64,000 nucleotides of DNA, taken from contig NZ_LKAJ02000001.1 in NCBI RefSeq assembly GCF_001431295.2, positions 1,922,001-1,986,000 on the forward strand, given 5' to 3'. The stretch is from Candidatus Berkiella aquae. Lineage in GTDB: Bacteria; Pseudomonadota; Gammaproteobacteria; Berkiellales; Berkiellaceae. A model generated the notes under the pieces. It saw only the letters and a program-made list of their open reading frames with translations, made no database searches and was not told the origin of the DNA. The translations under genes and the position numbers were made by a program. Numbering within the stretch: the stretch's first letter is position 1; every line of letters begins with the position of its first letter. Positions 6,101 to 14,256 of this stretch are shown piece by piece.

Positions 6101-8980
6101 TTTCAAAACCAAGTTATTCACCTTCGATCCATGACATTTAGGTCTTTTAAATTTGCTTTGAAATTCTATGGATTTTCTATATAAGTTACACAAGAAGTAT
6201 TTAATTGAATTATAATATTGAGGTTGGTTGTATTCCTTTTGTAGTTGTAAGATGGCTTCATTGTCCTGCAAGATAACCCCTGCCAATAATCTACCTTCAA
6301 CCATGGCTTTTTGAGGAATTTTTTTGACCCTACGTACTTTTTGAGGATGAGGATCGGTTCTTTTTGGTGATTCATCACTCGCTATCTGAGATATTTCCTC
6401 ATTTGAAGATACCACCTCATCTGTATCCAGGGGAGATTTAACCAATTCTTTTAATGCGGCAAATATCTCTGCTTCATTTTTATAACCATGATTAGGCTTT
6501 AGGGTTAAGCTGGGAGGCTCATAATTAACGACAGGCTTTTCAAATTTAACCTGAAATTCTGCTCCTTTGTGTGATGCTTTTATATATAATTGATAAAAAG
6601 ACTGATTAATTGAACGATAATTCTCAGGTTTATTATAGTTTTCATGCAATTTTAACTCAACAGAGTTTCCATTCAATGTCACACCGACTAATAGCTTGCC
6701 TTGTGCTAAAATTTTTTGTACCTCTAAAGATTTGGTAAGAGCTGCAAAACTTTTTAACGCCTCTAATATAGCTTGGGGATCCTCATAATCATGATTATCT
6801 TTTAACGTTAATGCTGGCATTTCATCGCTCTGAGTTGGTAGTTCGAACTTTTCTGAAAAAGCTACCGAATCGCAGTGAAGTTTATAAAGCATTTTTCTAA
6901 TTAAACGATAATTATCAAGGTTATTGTATTGTTCATGCAATGTTAATAATACTTGATTGCCATTAAGGACAGCTCCTACGAATAGCTCACCTTGTCGCAA
7001 TTTTTCTTTATATTCGATCCGCTCTGGAGGCACAGCAAAATCTCGTAATGCTTGCATAATTTCTTGTTCATCTTGATAACCATGATCATTTTTTAAGGTT
7101 AAAGAGACAACAGCATTCTTACAGCGCGTGGGTTTTTCAAATTTAGCTCTAAAAGCAGTTGAGCGAGGATATAAATCATAAAAAGCTTTACTGATTGATG
7201 CATAATTTTCTAACTTATCGTATGTTGACGTTAGCTTTAAATGAACTTGATTTCCATCGAGGGTAATACTCGCTAATAGCTCACCTTGATATAAGGCTTC
7301 TCTTATTTTTAAAGTTGGCTTGGGCTTTACATTACTTTCTAATGTAGTTGACGCGCTTTGCTCATTGGGCTTGATGGATTTAGCTTTTTTACTGCTAGGT
7401 CTTTTATGAGAATTAGAAGCTTTTCTTTTGGGTACGGATGCATCATTCTTGGGCGAAGATAGTAAACCATCTTTATCGGTTAAATTGGTTTCTTCTTCGG
7501 CAACCATATCCGATGTAAACGGAGCCATAAATGCTCCAGCTAATTCAATGCCAGACTCCAGTATCGCAGCTTTTTCTGGCAGCAATCTCTCGTGTTGAAA
7601 ATAAATGTTATTGCTTTCTTCTTCGGCATCGATATTCAGTGTTAACGGGGCAAAATGTGCCTCACCTAATTCATTGCCATATTCCAACATAGCTTCTTCG
7701 GGCAGAAATCTATCACGTTGTGAATAAATATTATACGTTTCTTCTTCGGCATCGATATGCAGTGTTAACGAGGCAAAATGTGCCTCACCTAATTCATTGC
7801 CATATTCCGGGATCGCTGTTTTTTCTGGTAGAAATCTATCGCGTTGTGAATAAATATTATACGTTTCTTCTTCGGCATCGATATGCAGTGTTAACGGGGC
7901 AAAATGTGCCTCACCTAATTCATTGCCATATTCCGGCATCGCTGATTTTTCTGGTAGAAAACTCTCACTTTGTGGATAAATGTTATTTGCTTGATTCATT
8001 AAAACGGCTAATACTGCCGCAGCACTTGGATAGATATTTTGCGGTCTTAATCTTAACTGCACGATACCTTCCACGGTTTTAATATCCTCAACTTGTGCAG
8101 ACAGTGCTTGTGAATTTCGACAAAGTTCATTCAGCATGCGTTCAATGGATTGATAGTAAAAAGGCTGGTTGTAATAAGGCGCTAAATGCAAGCTTATGTG
8201 AGGTGCCAAATACAAGCCTATGTGATCCGTAAACATAGTAAAAAGGGAACCTGTTTTAAAAGCTTCTACAAATTGATTTTCAATCTGAAAAACCGCGCTT
8301 TCTTCCAACACTTCTTGGACATTGCTCGAAGAGGCGACTGGCGGCATTACAGGCACCATCGCGACATCAGCAAATTCTTTTAGTGCGGCTAATATAGCCG
8401 TTTTATCTTGATAACCATGGCCCTCTTTTAAGGTTAATACCGGTGGTTTAGCGCGCTGAGTAGGCAGCTCAAATTTAGCAGCAAAATTTGGAATGCCACA
8501 ATGCATTCTGTAAAAAAGCTTATTAATCAACAGATAGTTATCTGAATGGGCATAATTGGGATGCATTACTAAAGTTACACGGTTACCCTCTAGGATAACA
8601 TCTGCTAATAACGCACCCGTACTTAAGTCTTTCTTTATGTCTCTTCGTGGTGTGGGAGTAGCAAACGCTTGTAAGGCTGCTAATATCTCTTGACTATGGG
8701 TGTAGCCATGGCCTTCTTTTAAGATGAGGACATAAAGCACATTACCTCGCATCGGACGTTCAAATTTTCTTCTAAAGTCCTCTGAGCGGAGATATAAATC
8801 AAAAAAACCTTTATTAATCGATGGGAAATTTTCAGGGTGATTAAATTTTGGCTTTAGCTTTAAAGCCACCTTATTGCCTTGAATTGTAACACCTGACAAT
8901 AATTCTCCTTTATGAAGTGCTTTTCTAACTTTTAAAGGGGGCTTGGTATATTGCGTTCTTTTAGGATGTTTTCTTGGCAT
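3131..8980 (-). CDS. 1949-aa protein: N-terminal repeat domains, TAGT/GREB1-like glycosyltransferase domain, SF2 helicase
   Basis: Three parts are visible. Residues about 18-1000 hold six recognisable copies, one degenerate and one vestigial copy of a roughly 90-aa module (pattern KGELL..V.L.GN.V.L.L...YN...NY.SI...FY.LY), split by a 42-aa tandem repeat. Residues about 1060-1330 resemble a GT-A-like glycosyltransferase: RRIGIFLMAHH followed by FVMLDDNIKG, with the acidic pair D1193-D1194, closest in my reading to TET-associated glycosyltransferase/GREB1-type domains. Residues about 1440-1880 are an SF2 helicase: GCGKS (K1490), DECH (D1601), SAT (about 1627), GRAIR (1792-1796). An AAAAGG site precedes the start. 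It sits alone, convergent to nothing, with repeats downstream. The helicase is certain; the glycosyltransferase is inferred; the substrate is unknown. Confidence 0.85.
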   Translation of the reverse strand: MPRKHPKRTQYTKPPLKVRKALHKGELLSGVTIQGNKVALKLKPKFNHPENFPSINKGFFDLYLRSEDFRRKFERPMRGNVLYVLILKEGHGYTHSQEILAALQAFATPTPRRDIKKDLSTGALLADVILEGNRVTLVMHPNYAHSDNYLLINKLFYRMHCGIPNFAAKFELPTQRAKPPVLTLKEGHGYQDKTAILAALKEFADVAMVPVMPPVASSSNVQEVLEESAVFQIENQFVEAFKTGSLFTMFTDHIGLYLAPHISLHLAPYYNQPFYYQSIERMLNELCRNSQALSAQVEDIKTVEGIVQLRLRPQNIYPSAAAVLAVLMNQANNIYPQSESFLPEKSAMPEYGNELGEAHFAPLTLHIDAEEETYNIYSQRDRFLPEKTAIPEYGNELGEAHFASLTLHIDAEEETYNIYSQRDRFLPEEAMLEYGNELGEAHFAPLTLNIDAEEESNNIYFQHERLLPEKAAILESGIELAGAFMAPFTSDMVAEEETNLTDKDGLLSSPKNDASVPKRKASNSHKRPSSKKAKSIKPNEQSASTTLESNVKPKPTLKIREALYQGELLASITLDGNQVHLKLTSTYDKLENYASISKAFYDLYPRSTAFRAKFEKPTRCKNAVVSLTLKNDHGYQDEQEIMQALRDFAVPPERIEYKEKLRQGELFVGAVLNGNQVLLTLHEQYNNLDNYRLIRKMLYKLHCDSVAFSEKFELPTQSDEMPALTLKDNHDYEDPQAILEALKSFAALTKSLEVQKILAQGKLLVGVTLNGNSVELKLHENYNKPENYRSINQSFYQLYIKASHKGAEFQVKFEKPVVNYEPPSLTLKPNHGYKNEAEIFAALKELVKSPLDTDEVVSSNEEISQIASDESPKRTDPHPQKVRRVKKIPQKAMVEGRLLAGVILQDNEAILQLQKEYNQPQYYNSIKYFLCNLYRKSIEFQSKFKRPKCHGSKVNNLVLKDNHGFTDGTAVLKALRSYASAKPTTKIKEVLHQEELLASQSQNEFNFEQHRTEEISRTKGLTSVVKKNSPNGHIAEKYLGGVLPQLPEPIYGQITERLYNHHLTLIELSSPRFHRTNRQRQSFAINCPEINAIFYSHQSLPGSHEQVAFIFAGRKEKALLPEVYTARCILVLTQQEYSSLKDLVPDDMDVLVLVRINSNTHGEYADLSKLTARRIGIFLMAHHWNLNHFVMLDDNIKGINYQIDDDAISTIPNHFEKFYTLLLSQLKNQGCVSIATESNRISAQGQLGSKCFLINMQLIRQQLTSLESVFLLQPPAHEVHKSCEDYYFQILLHVMLERGYQVISRDIATLQRSHKEQNSCVNAQIRAEIFTGPRFPLPPQQQSWLEQTLKMLNQLIEKNINDYQEKQAQIMTIDIGPTHIRAHEESAHQFSDSGTSSFSPPLVLKKKQPKSATSNASRSITPQVTAAATSLPLLCSEGTETRFIDRFQTLLSTWQDNDGLLYDYQVKAIKAVGQQNSPFSCLEIPTGCGKSIIQYRLASLAFSLLDREELVMVVSPQIQLTRQLYESFLEGYKIFNETQFDNTRIITVSSDNQSCSLRLLAENKKFHKEKHIVIICLESFERFHQLFPEQMRQRVRLVLLDECHDYPNAVEKLPTLGLQDTLVVGCSATLLSNTALGKPIFTYPIAQAIQEGRLAPVIVDSLGVNYSKENVKKLIQCLPLILQHQPHPGFKETETLASTKTMVFLPKRSDCNKAYDVLSKANIPCFIIHSENEECKADLKRFVQQTRYGVVLCVRMLFLGFNDLNIGTVIIAQNKTKAKKQKHVNAIKQMFGRAIRKNNDKIAYVLTFENTKKKIIDPILAEVAHTYPASSDYLAANNAYRFDRETQTWKVDDADEVQDVSQIVFRIEASNDYEKRRLEHNTLECDASDSDVESETSDSNDEFISFSQPLIFSQQFMGFVPQKRATALSEEPVIEALNDPISSKVRVTR
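7594..7985. repeat. intragenic tandem repeat, 123-126 bp units
   Basis: Equivalent bases recur at 7594, 7717, 7843 and 7969. The units encode four copies of a 41-42-aa acidic module (core PEYGNELGEAHFAPLTL.IDAEEE) inside the 1949-aa helicase protein. Copies are close to identical at DNA level, so the array is young and copy number could vary. Confidence 0.85.
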
Positions 8981-9053
8981 AAATTTACCTTTTCAACTTA
9001 AAATTTCATAGAATATTACTTTAAAATAAGTCCATTTATGTTGCCTCATTTTC

Positions 9054-10577
9054 TTAATCTAGAAGCCGCTGCTTCTTAAGCGGTTGCTCATTCACACCTG
9101 TTGACTTTGAATCAGCTGGGGATTTATCCGTCTCACGCAATCTTTTGTCTCTGCTAGCGCTAAACTGCGGCAATATGGGTAATTGGGAAGTAACCTCAGG
9201 CAGCCTGTCTGCCGGCTGAGCTTGGGCTTGCTGAACTAATTGTTCTTGGAGTGCTTGTTCTTTTTGAGCCAATTGTTCTTGCAGTACTTGCTTTCTTTTT
9301 TCTAAAGCACTTCTTTCTTTAAATTCTTCTAAAACCTTAAAACCCATCTCTGCGCTTATACGACTATCCATCATAGCAAGCCAATCCGACGGCATTAAAT
9401 TCATTGGCATATCTATTGTCAGATTAAAATCATGCAAATATTGCGCAGCTAGCATTTGTATATGTTGCTCTCTTACCTGTGCGCTGGTTTTTAAAGCACA
9501 ACCTAAAGCTGTTTTTAAATGTTCAAGCTTTTTCTCTGCTGATGGGCTGGCAGTCATTTTTCCAAAATGATGCGCACATAACTGATCCATCACCCGGCCA
9601 TATTGCCAAGAACCCGCAGGAACCTCCTCATAAGCAGCAAAACCACCTTCTATTTCGCCAATAGCAAAATAATGGTTGCCTAAATCATAAAATGCATTTA
9701 AATAGCCAGCCTCTAATGCTTCTTGGGCTTTTTCCCAGACATTTTCCTCATTCTCTTTGCTATCTGTTTCCTTATAGGCATCTAATGCAAGGAAAAAATG
9801 ATGGCGGGCTTCACTTAACGCAAGGAGTGACTCCCTTTTCAAAAGCTTATCTAACGGACTATCTTGCTGCAGCATGGTGGCCGGCAATGCGCCCGAAAAT
9901 TGTGTTAAAGCCTCCTTCACTATTTGGCGTTTTTCAAACGCATTCTGTCCCATAATGAATGCACAAAACGGTAATGAGTCATGCCGCACTAACCATCCTA
10001 AGATATCTTTGCCAACATGAGGTTCTTCTTGCGCCGCTTTGAGTAAATCACCAAAATTGATTTCGCTTTTCACCCTATCCCAAACCGCAAAGAAGGCAGC
10101 TGGTTTACCTTCGCTTGCTTTACAAGCTAACAACCACAAAGCACTTTTGCCTTTATGCGGTCCCATTTGAGCTTCTTTCAATAAAGCCTGGGCAGGAATG
10201 TTCCCACATAACTTCTTCCAAGCGGTTAAAAAGGCTTCTGGCGCTATACTCGCTAACAACCATAGCCCACTTTTGCCAGCATGAGCCGCTGGCAGTTGCT
10301 CTATCAACTGTTCGTCTGACAAATTAACTAAAAATCCATTAATGACTTCCAATATCTTTAAAGGAAGCTCCTTTTTATGACGAGCAGCAAACTGCTCATT
10401 CATTTCAGCGATAAATAAAAGATGCTCTGAAGGTGACTTTTGTGTTGCCAGTTTTTGACTTAATGCTTCGCTAAAACGTTGTTCATCCAAATTAGCATCT
10501 AATAATTGCGAAACTTCAACTTGATAGGATTCAAGTGCTGTGGTTGAAGTCGTTAAAAAAAGGCCTTTCATTGTCAT
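9054..10577 (-). CDS. 46-aa-repeat protein, short paralogue (507 aa)
   Basis: A cytosolic-type protein with no signal peptide. The N-terminal about 110 residues and the C-terminal about 270 residues are closely similar to the neighbouring 921-aa protein; between them lie only two full and one partial copy of a 46-aa helical repeat (pattern GKSALWLLA....EAF.AVW.KL..NIP..ALLKEA..G). A Gln/Glu-rich coiled coil (about residues 420-455) and a basic tail follow. The start at 10577 (MTMKGLFLTT) is chosen over one 12 codons upstream because it aligns with the paralogue's start and its upstream sequence. The family is not recognised; the helical repeat suggests a protein-binding solenoid. Tandem duplication with repeat contraction is evident. 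Confidence 0.8.
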   Translation of the reverse strand: MTMKGLFLTTSTTALESYQVEVSQLLDANLDEQRFSEALSQKLATQKSPSEHLLFIAEMNEQFAARHKKELPLKILEVINGFLVNLSDEQLIEQLPAAHAGKSGLWLLASIAPEAFLTAWKKLCGNIPAQALLKEAQMGPHKGKSALWLLACKASEGKPAAFFAVWDRVKSEINFGDLLKAAQEEPHVGKDILGWLVRHDSLPFCAFIMGQNAFEKRQIVKEALTQFSGALPATMLQQDSPLDKLLKRESLLALSEARHHFFLALDAYKETDSKENEENVWEKAQEALEAGYLNAFYDLGNHYFAIGEIEGGFAAYEEVPAGSWQYGRVMDQLCAHHFGKMTASPSAEKKLEHLKTALGCALKTSAQVREQHIQMLAAQYLHDFNLTIDMPMNLMPSDWLAMMDSRISAEMGFKVLEEFKERSALEKRKQVLQEQLAQKEQALQEQLVQQAQAQPADRLPEVTSQLPILPQFSASRDKRLRETDKSPADSKSTGVNEQPLKKQRLLD

Positions 10578-10631
10578 AGGTATTTTATCTCTATCTGAAT
10601 ATATTGATTTCACATCACGACTAACATTAAT

Positions 10632-13397
10632 TTAGCGGTTAGAGTTACCGAATTTTCTTTTCTTTAGCGGTTGCTCATCCTCATCTGAGGACGAATTTCT
10701 TTTACCTCTGTTAACATTAGGGCTTAGCTGCAGCAAGATGGGTGATTGAGCAACAACATCAGTAATACTGTCTGCCAATGGAGCTTGGCCTTGCTTTGCT
10801 AATAGTTCTTGGAGTGCTTGTTCTTTTTGAGCTAATTGCGCTTGAAGTGCTTGTGTCTCTTTTTCTAAAGTTATTCTTGTTTTTAATTTCTCTAAAATAT
10901 TTAAACCCGCTTCAGCGCTCATGCTACTATTCATCAGAGCAAACCAGAAAGGCGGCACTAAATCTTGGGGCACATCCATCGGTAGATTAAAATCAAACAA
11001 GTATTGCACCGCTAATTTTTGAAGATACTGCTCCCTTATCTCACCACTGGTTTTTAAGGTATAACCTAAGGCCATTTTAAAATGTTGGAACTTTTCCTGA
11101 GCTGAGGGGCTGGCAGTCATTTTTTCAAAATGATGTGCGCCCAACTGTGCCATCACCCGGCCATAGTGCCAGGAATCCGCAGGAACCTCTGCATAAGCAG
11201 CACAGCCACTCTCTATTTCGCCAATAGCAAAATAATGGTTGCCCAAATCATAAAATGCATTTAAATAACCGGCCTCTAATGCTTTTTTTGCTTTTTCCCA
11301 GACATTTTCTTCATTCTCTTTATTACCCTCTTGGTTGTACCTCTCTAACGCAAGGGAAAAATGATGGCGGGCATCAGTTAACCCTGGGAGTGATGCTAAT
11401 CTCAAAAGCGAATCTAACTGACTATCTGGTTGCAGCGCTTCAGCCGGCAATACGCCCGAAAGTTGCGTTAAAGCTTCCTTCACCACTAGAAGGTTTTTGC
11501 GAGCATTCTCCCGAATGACGCTTTGTTGGTCTACCGTGGAGTTGAGTGGGTAATGCAATAATGCCCCTTGTATTAACCACCCTAAGACATCTTTGCCAAC
11601 ACTCGATCCAGCCTGTGCAGCTTTGAGCAAATCAGCCAAATTGATCTCTTTTTTCACCCTTTCCCAAACCGCTAACAACGCGGCTGGATTATTATTAGCT
11701 GCTGCACCCGCTAGCAACCACAAGGTGCTGATACCTTTCATCGGTCCTTGCTCTGCTTCTCTTAATAAAGCCTTAACAGGAATGTCTTTTCCAAACTTTT
11801 GCCATACGGCTAAAAAGGCTTCTGAATTATTTTGAGATATAGCGCCAGCTAAGCAAAACAAACTGTTTTTGCCAGCATTAAAACCCTGTTCAGATTCTTT
11901 GAGCAAAGCCTCTAGAGGGATCTGGTCATGGAGCATTTGCCAAACCATTAAAAAGGCTTCTGAATGAACTGCACCAGCAGCTAAATTCCACAAGGCATTG
12001 ATGCCTGCCGATTCTCCTGCCCCCTCTTTTAATAAAACCTCTATAGGAATGTTCTCTCCCCATTTTTTCCATATGGCTAAAAAGGCCTCCGGCTTATCAT
12101 TGGCTACGGCACAAGTCAAACACCATATGATACTCCGGCGGCCCCCCTCACGTTCTTTCAATAAAGCCTCTATAGGAATGTTCTCTCCCCACTTTTTCCA
12201 GACGGCTAAAAAAGCTTCTGGCTTATGCTTTGTTGCTGCATTCGCTAACCACCACAGGGGATTTAGGCCTTTCATCACTCCCTGCGGAGATTCTTTCAAT
12301 AAAGCTTCTAAAGGAATGTTCCCTTCTAACTTTTCCCATACGGCTAAAAAGGCTTCCGGCATACCACGAGCTACTCCAAAAGCGAGCAAGGACAACATAT
12401 TATCGCCAGCATCCCAACCTTGTTGCGCCTCCTTAAGCAAAATATCCAAAAAAATTTTGTCACCGAGTTTTTCCCAAACGGCTAAAAAGGGTCTTGAATT
12501 ATTCTTGTGTGCTACTGAAAAAACTAAAAACCATAGCGCATTTTTTCCTTTATAAGGTCCATGCTGAGCTTCTTTCAATAAAGCCTCTAAAGGAATGCTG
12601 CCGCCTAACTTCTCCCATACGGTTAAAAAGGCTTCAGGATGACCTTCAAATGCTGCACAAGCTAACCACCACAGAACATTAATGCCTGCATAAGCCCCCT
12701 GCTGAACTTCTTTCGATAAAACCTCTAAAGGAATGTTTCCATCTAACTTTTTACACACCGCTAAAAATGCCTCAGGTCTACCACAGGAAGCTGCAGATGC
12801 TAACAACCACAGAGCATTAATGCCTTTACTCTGTCCTTCTTCTGCTTCTTTTAATAAAGCTGCCGCAGGGATGTCACCTACTAATTTTTCCCATACCGCT
12901 AAAAAAGCTTCAGTTTTACCACAGGATGCTGCACAAGCTAATAACCACAGAACACTTTTACCACTCGCTCCCTCCTTCGCTTCTTTTAATAAAGCTTCGA
13001 CAGGGATGTTCCCTCCTAACTTTTCCCATACCGCTAAAAAAGCTTCTGGCTTCTCATTGGCTGCTGCACCCGCTAACAACCATAACCCACTTTTGCCAGC
13101 ATGAGCGCCTGGCAGTTGCTCTATCAACTGTTCGTCTGACAAATTAACTAAAAATCCATTAATGACTTCCCATATCTTTAAAGGAAGCGCCTTTTTATGA
13201 CGAGCAGCAAACTGCTCATTCATTTCAGCGATAAATAAAAGATGTTCTGAAATAGGCTTTTGTGTTGCCAGTTTTTGACTGAATGCTTCGCTAAAACGTT
13301 CTTCATCCAAATTAGCTTCTAATAATTGCGAAACTTCAACTTGATAGGATTCAGTCATGATGGTTGAAGTCGTTAACTGGAGGTCTCTCACTGGCAT
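10632..13397 (-). CDS. 46-aa-repeat protein, long paralogue (921 aa)
   Basis: Residues about 100-620 form eleven full copies and one partial copy of a 46-aa helical repeat: G(K/I)N.LW.LA.AA....PEAFLAVWEKLG.NIP.EALLKEA.(Q/E)G. The terminal regions match the adjacent 507-aa protein. A coiled coil (about 845-875) and a basic C-terminus with KKRK follow. It ends 54 bases before the start of the short paralogue on the same strand, so the two may be co-transcribed. No known repeat family is recognised; alpha-alpha solenoid folding is inferred from the hydrophobic pattern. Confidence 0.8.
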   Translation of the reverse strand: MPVRDLQLTTSTIMTESYQVEVSQLLEANLDEERFSEAFSQKLATQKPISEHLLFIAEMNEQFAARHKKALPLKIWEVINGFLVNLSDEQLIEQLPGAHAGKSGLWLLAGAAANEKPEAFLAVWEKLGGNIPVEALLKEAKEGASGKSVLWLLACAASCGKTEAFLAVWEKLVGDIPAAALLKEAEEGQSKGINALWLLASAASCGRPEAFLAVCKKLDGNIPLEVLSKEVQQGAYAGINVLWWLACAAFEGHPEAFLTVWEKLGGSIPLEALLKEAQHGPYKGKNALWFLVFSVAHKNNSRPFLAVWEKLGDKIFLDILLKEAQQGWDAGDNMLSLLAFGVARGMPEAFLAVWEKLEGNIPLEALLKESPQGVMKGLNPLWWLANAATKHKPEAFLAVWKKWGENIPIEALLKEREGGRRSIIWCLTCAVANDKPEAFLAIWKKWGENIPIEVLLKEGAGESAGINALWNLAAGAVHSEAFLMVWQMLHDQIPLEALLKESEQGFNAGKNSLFCLAGAISQNNSEAFLAVWQKFGKDIPVKALLREAEQGPMKGISTLWLLAGAAANNNPAALLAVWERVKKEINLADLLKAAQAGSSVGKDVLGWLIQGALLHYPLNSTVDQQSVIRENARKNLLVVKEALTQLSGVLPAEALQPDSQLDSLLRLASLPGLTDARHHFSLALERYNQEGNKENEENVWEKAKKALEAGYLNAFYDLGNHYFAIGEIESGCAAYAEVPADSWHYGRVMAQLGAHHFEKMTASPSAQEKFQHFKMALGYTLKTSGEIREQYLQKLAVQYLFDFNLPMDVPQDLVPPFWFALMNSSMSAEAGLNILEKLKTRITLEKETQALQAQLAQKEQALQELLAKQGQAPLADSITDVVAQSPILLQLSPNVNRGKRNSSSDEDEQPLKKRKFGNSNR

Positions 13398-13830
13398 TTA
13401 TATTTACTCACTATCTGAACTGATTATTTTAAAAAATTGCTTTCATATCAGGACGAACATTGTTAAAGCCATTGCCGCATTTGTTGATGCTCTTCAAATA
13501 AAATTTTGCAAAAATCTCAGTCATCAAGGGAGCATGTAGGGTCGTTTAATCGAAAAGGCATTAGTAACTCCCAATGTTCGAATGCGTCAGGATATTACCA
13601 ATTAATAGTTATCAGGTCAACTTCAAAAGTGTGTCAATACACCCTTTCATAAGGTTGTTATTTTCATGAAAAGGGGGCAGGTATACTGATGACCCTAGTT
13701 AGATAGTCTTTGATGAAGAAAGGTCATCGGTATACCTGCCCCCTTTCGTTTGAGTGCAATATCACATCAAACGGAACTTTAACGACGCTCAAAGGTCAAT
13801 TAATTAAATCACTCCAAGTTAAGTAAAAAA
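13398..13830. other. intergenic region between divergent genes
   Basis: It separates the minus-strand 921-aa gene from the plus-strand gene at 13831. Apart from the complete family 2 palindrome (13668-13747) I see no gene. It should hold both promoters, but no strong consensus stands out. Confidence 0.5.
13668..13747. repeat. dispersed palindromic repeat family 2, complete copy
   Basis: Left arm GAAAAGGGGGCAGGTATACT plus GATGACC and right arm GGTCATCGGTATACC plus TGCCCCCTTTC are inverted over about 25 bases with one or two mismatches, around a conserved centre (CTAGTTAGAT, TTTGATGAAGAA). It could fold into a long hairpin in RNA. It is the reference copy for partial copies elsewhere in the window. 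Confidence 0.85.
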
Positions 13831-14256
13831 ATGAATCACGCTAAAAATCCAATCATTGATATTATAAATGCTATAAAAGCCGACGAAATTCCTGAAGAAA
13901 CGAAAGCTCAAGAACTGCAATTATTATTTAGACAAGCAAAAGATTTACTACTATTGCAGGTCGAAACTGATTTAGAAGCATTTTATAAAAAGCTAAATAA
14001 AAAGCATCGAAAACTACTTCATGAAATTACCGCCATCATACAAAGCAACGATAATTCATTCCAAGCCCTATTGCATACACTAGAATCAGATGTTGAGTGT
14101 TTTGAAAAATTTGAGCAACGACCCGATCTTGTATTAATGCTCAATTCTATTATCAATGCAATCGATCAAGAATGTGAATCACTTGAAAAGCAATTCAATC
14201 TAGATATGACAAAAATTGCAACCACCTTTGGAAATCAAGACATTATAGGTGCATGA
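13831..14256 (+). CDS. helical hypothetical protein, coupled to the next gene
   Basis: A 141-aa, Glu/Lys/Leu-rich, predicted all-helical protein with no signal peptide or membrane segment. No family is recognised. Its stop overlaps the start of the transglutaminase-like gene (ATGA at 14253-14256), which implies translational coupling and a shared task. A small partner or chaperone for the large downstream protein is a reasonable guess but not shown by sequence. Confidence 0.7.
   Translation: MNHAKNPIIDIINAIKADEIPEETKAQELQLLFRQAKDLLLLQVETDLEAFYKKLNKKHRKLLHEITAIIQSNDNSFQALLHTLESDVECFEKFEQRPDLVLMLNSIINAIDQECESLEKQFNLDMTKIATTFGNQDIIGA

Noticed and set aside
10778-13147. Several plus-strand frames opposite the 46-aa-repeat genes
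   Set aside because: They are antisense shadows created by the in-phase repeats of the minus-strand genes; none has a ribosome binding site or coding-like composition.
371-13747. Family 2 palindromes as ends of one insertion sequence
   Set aside because: Each copy is itself a complete short palindrome and no transposase lies between any pair.
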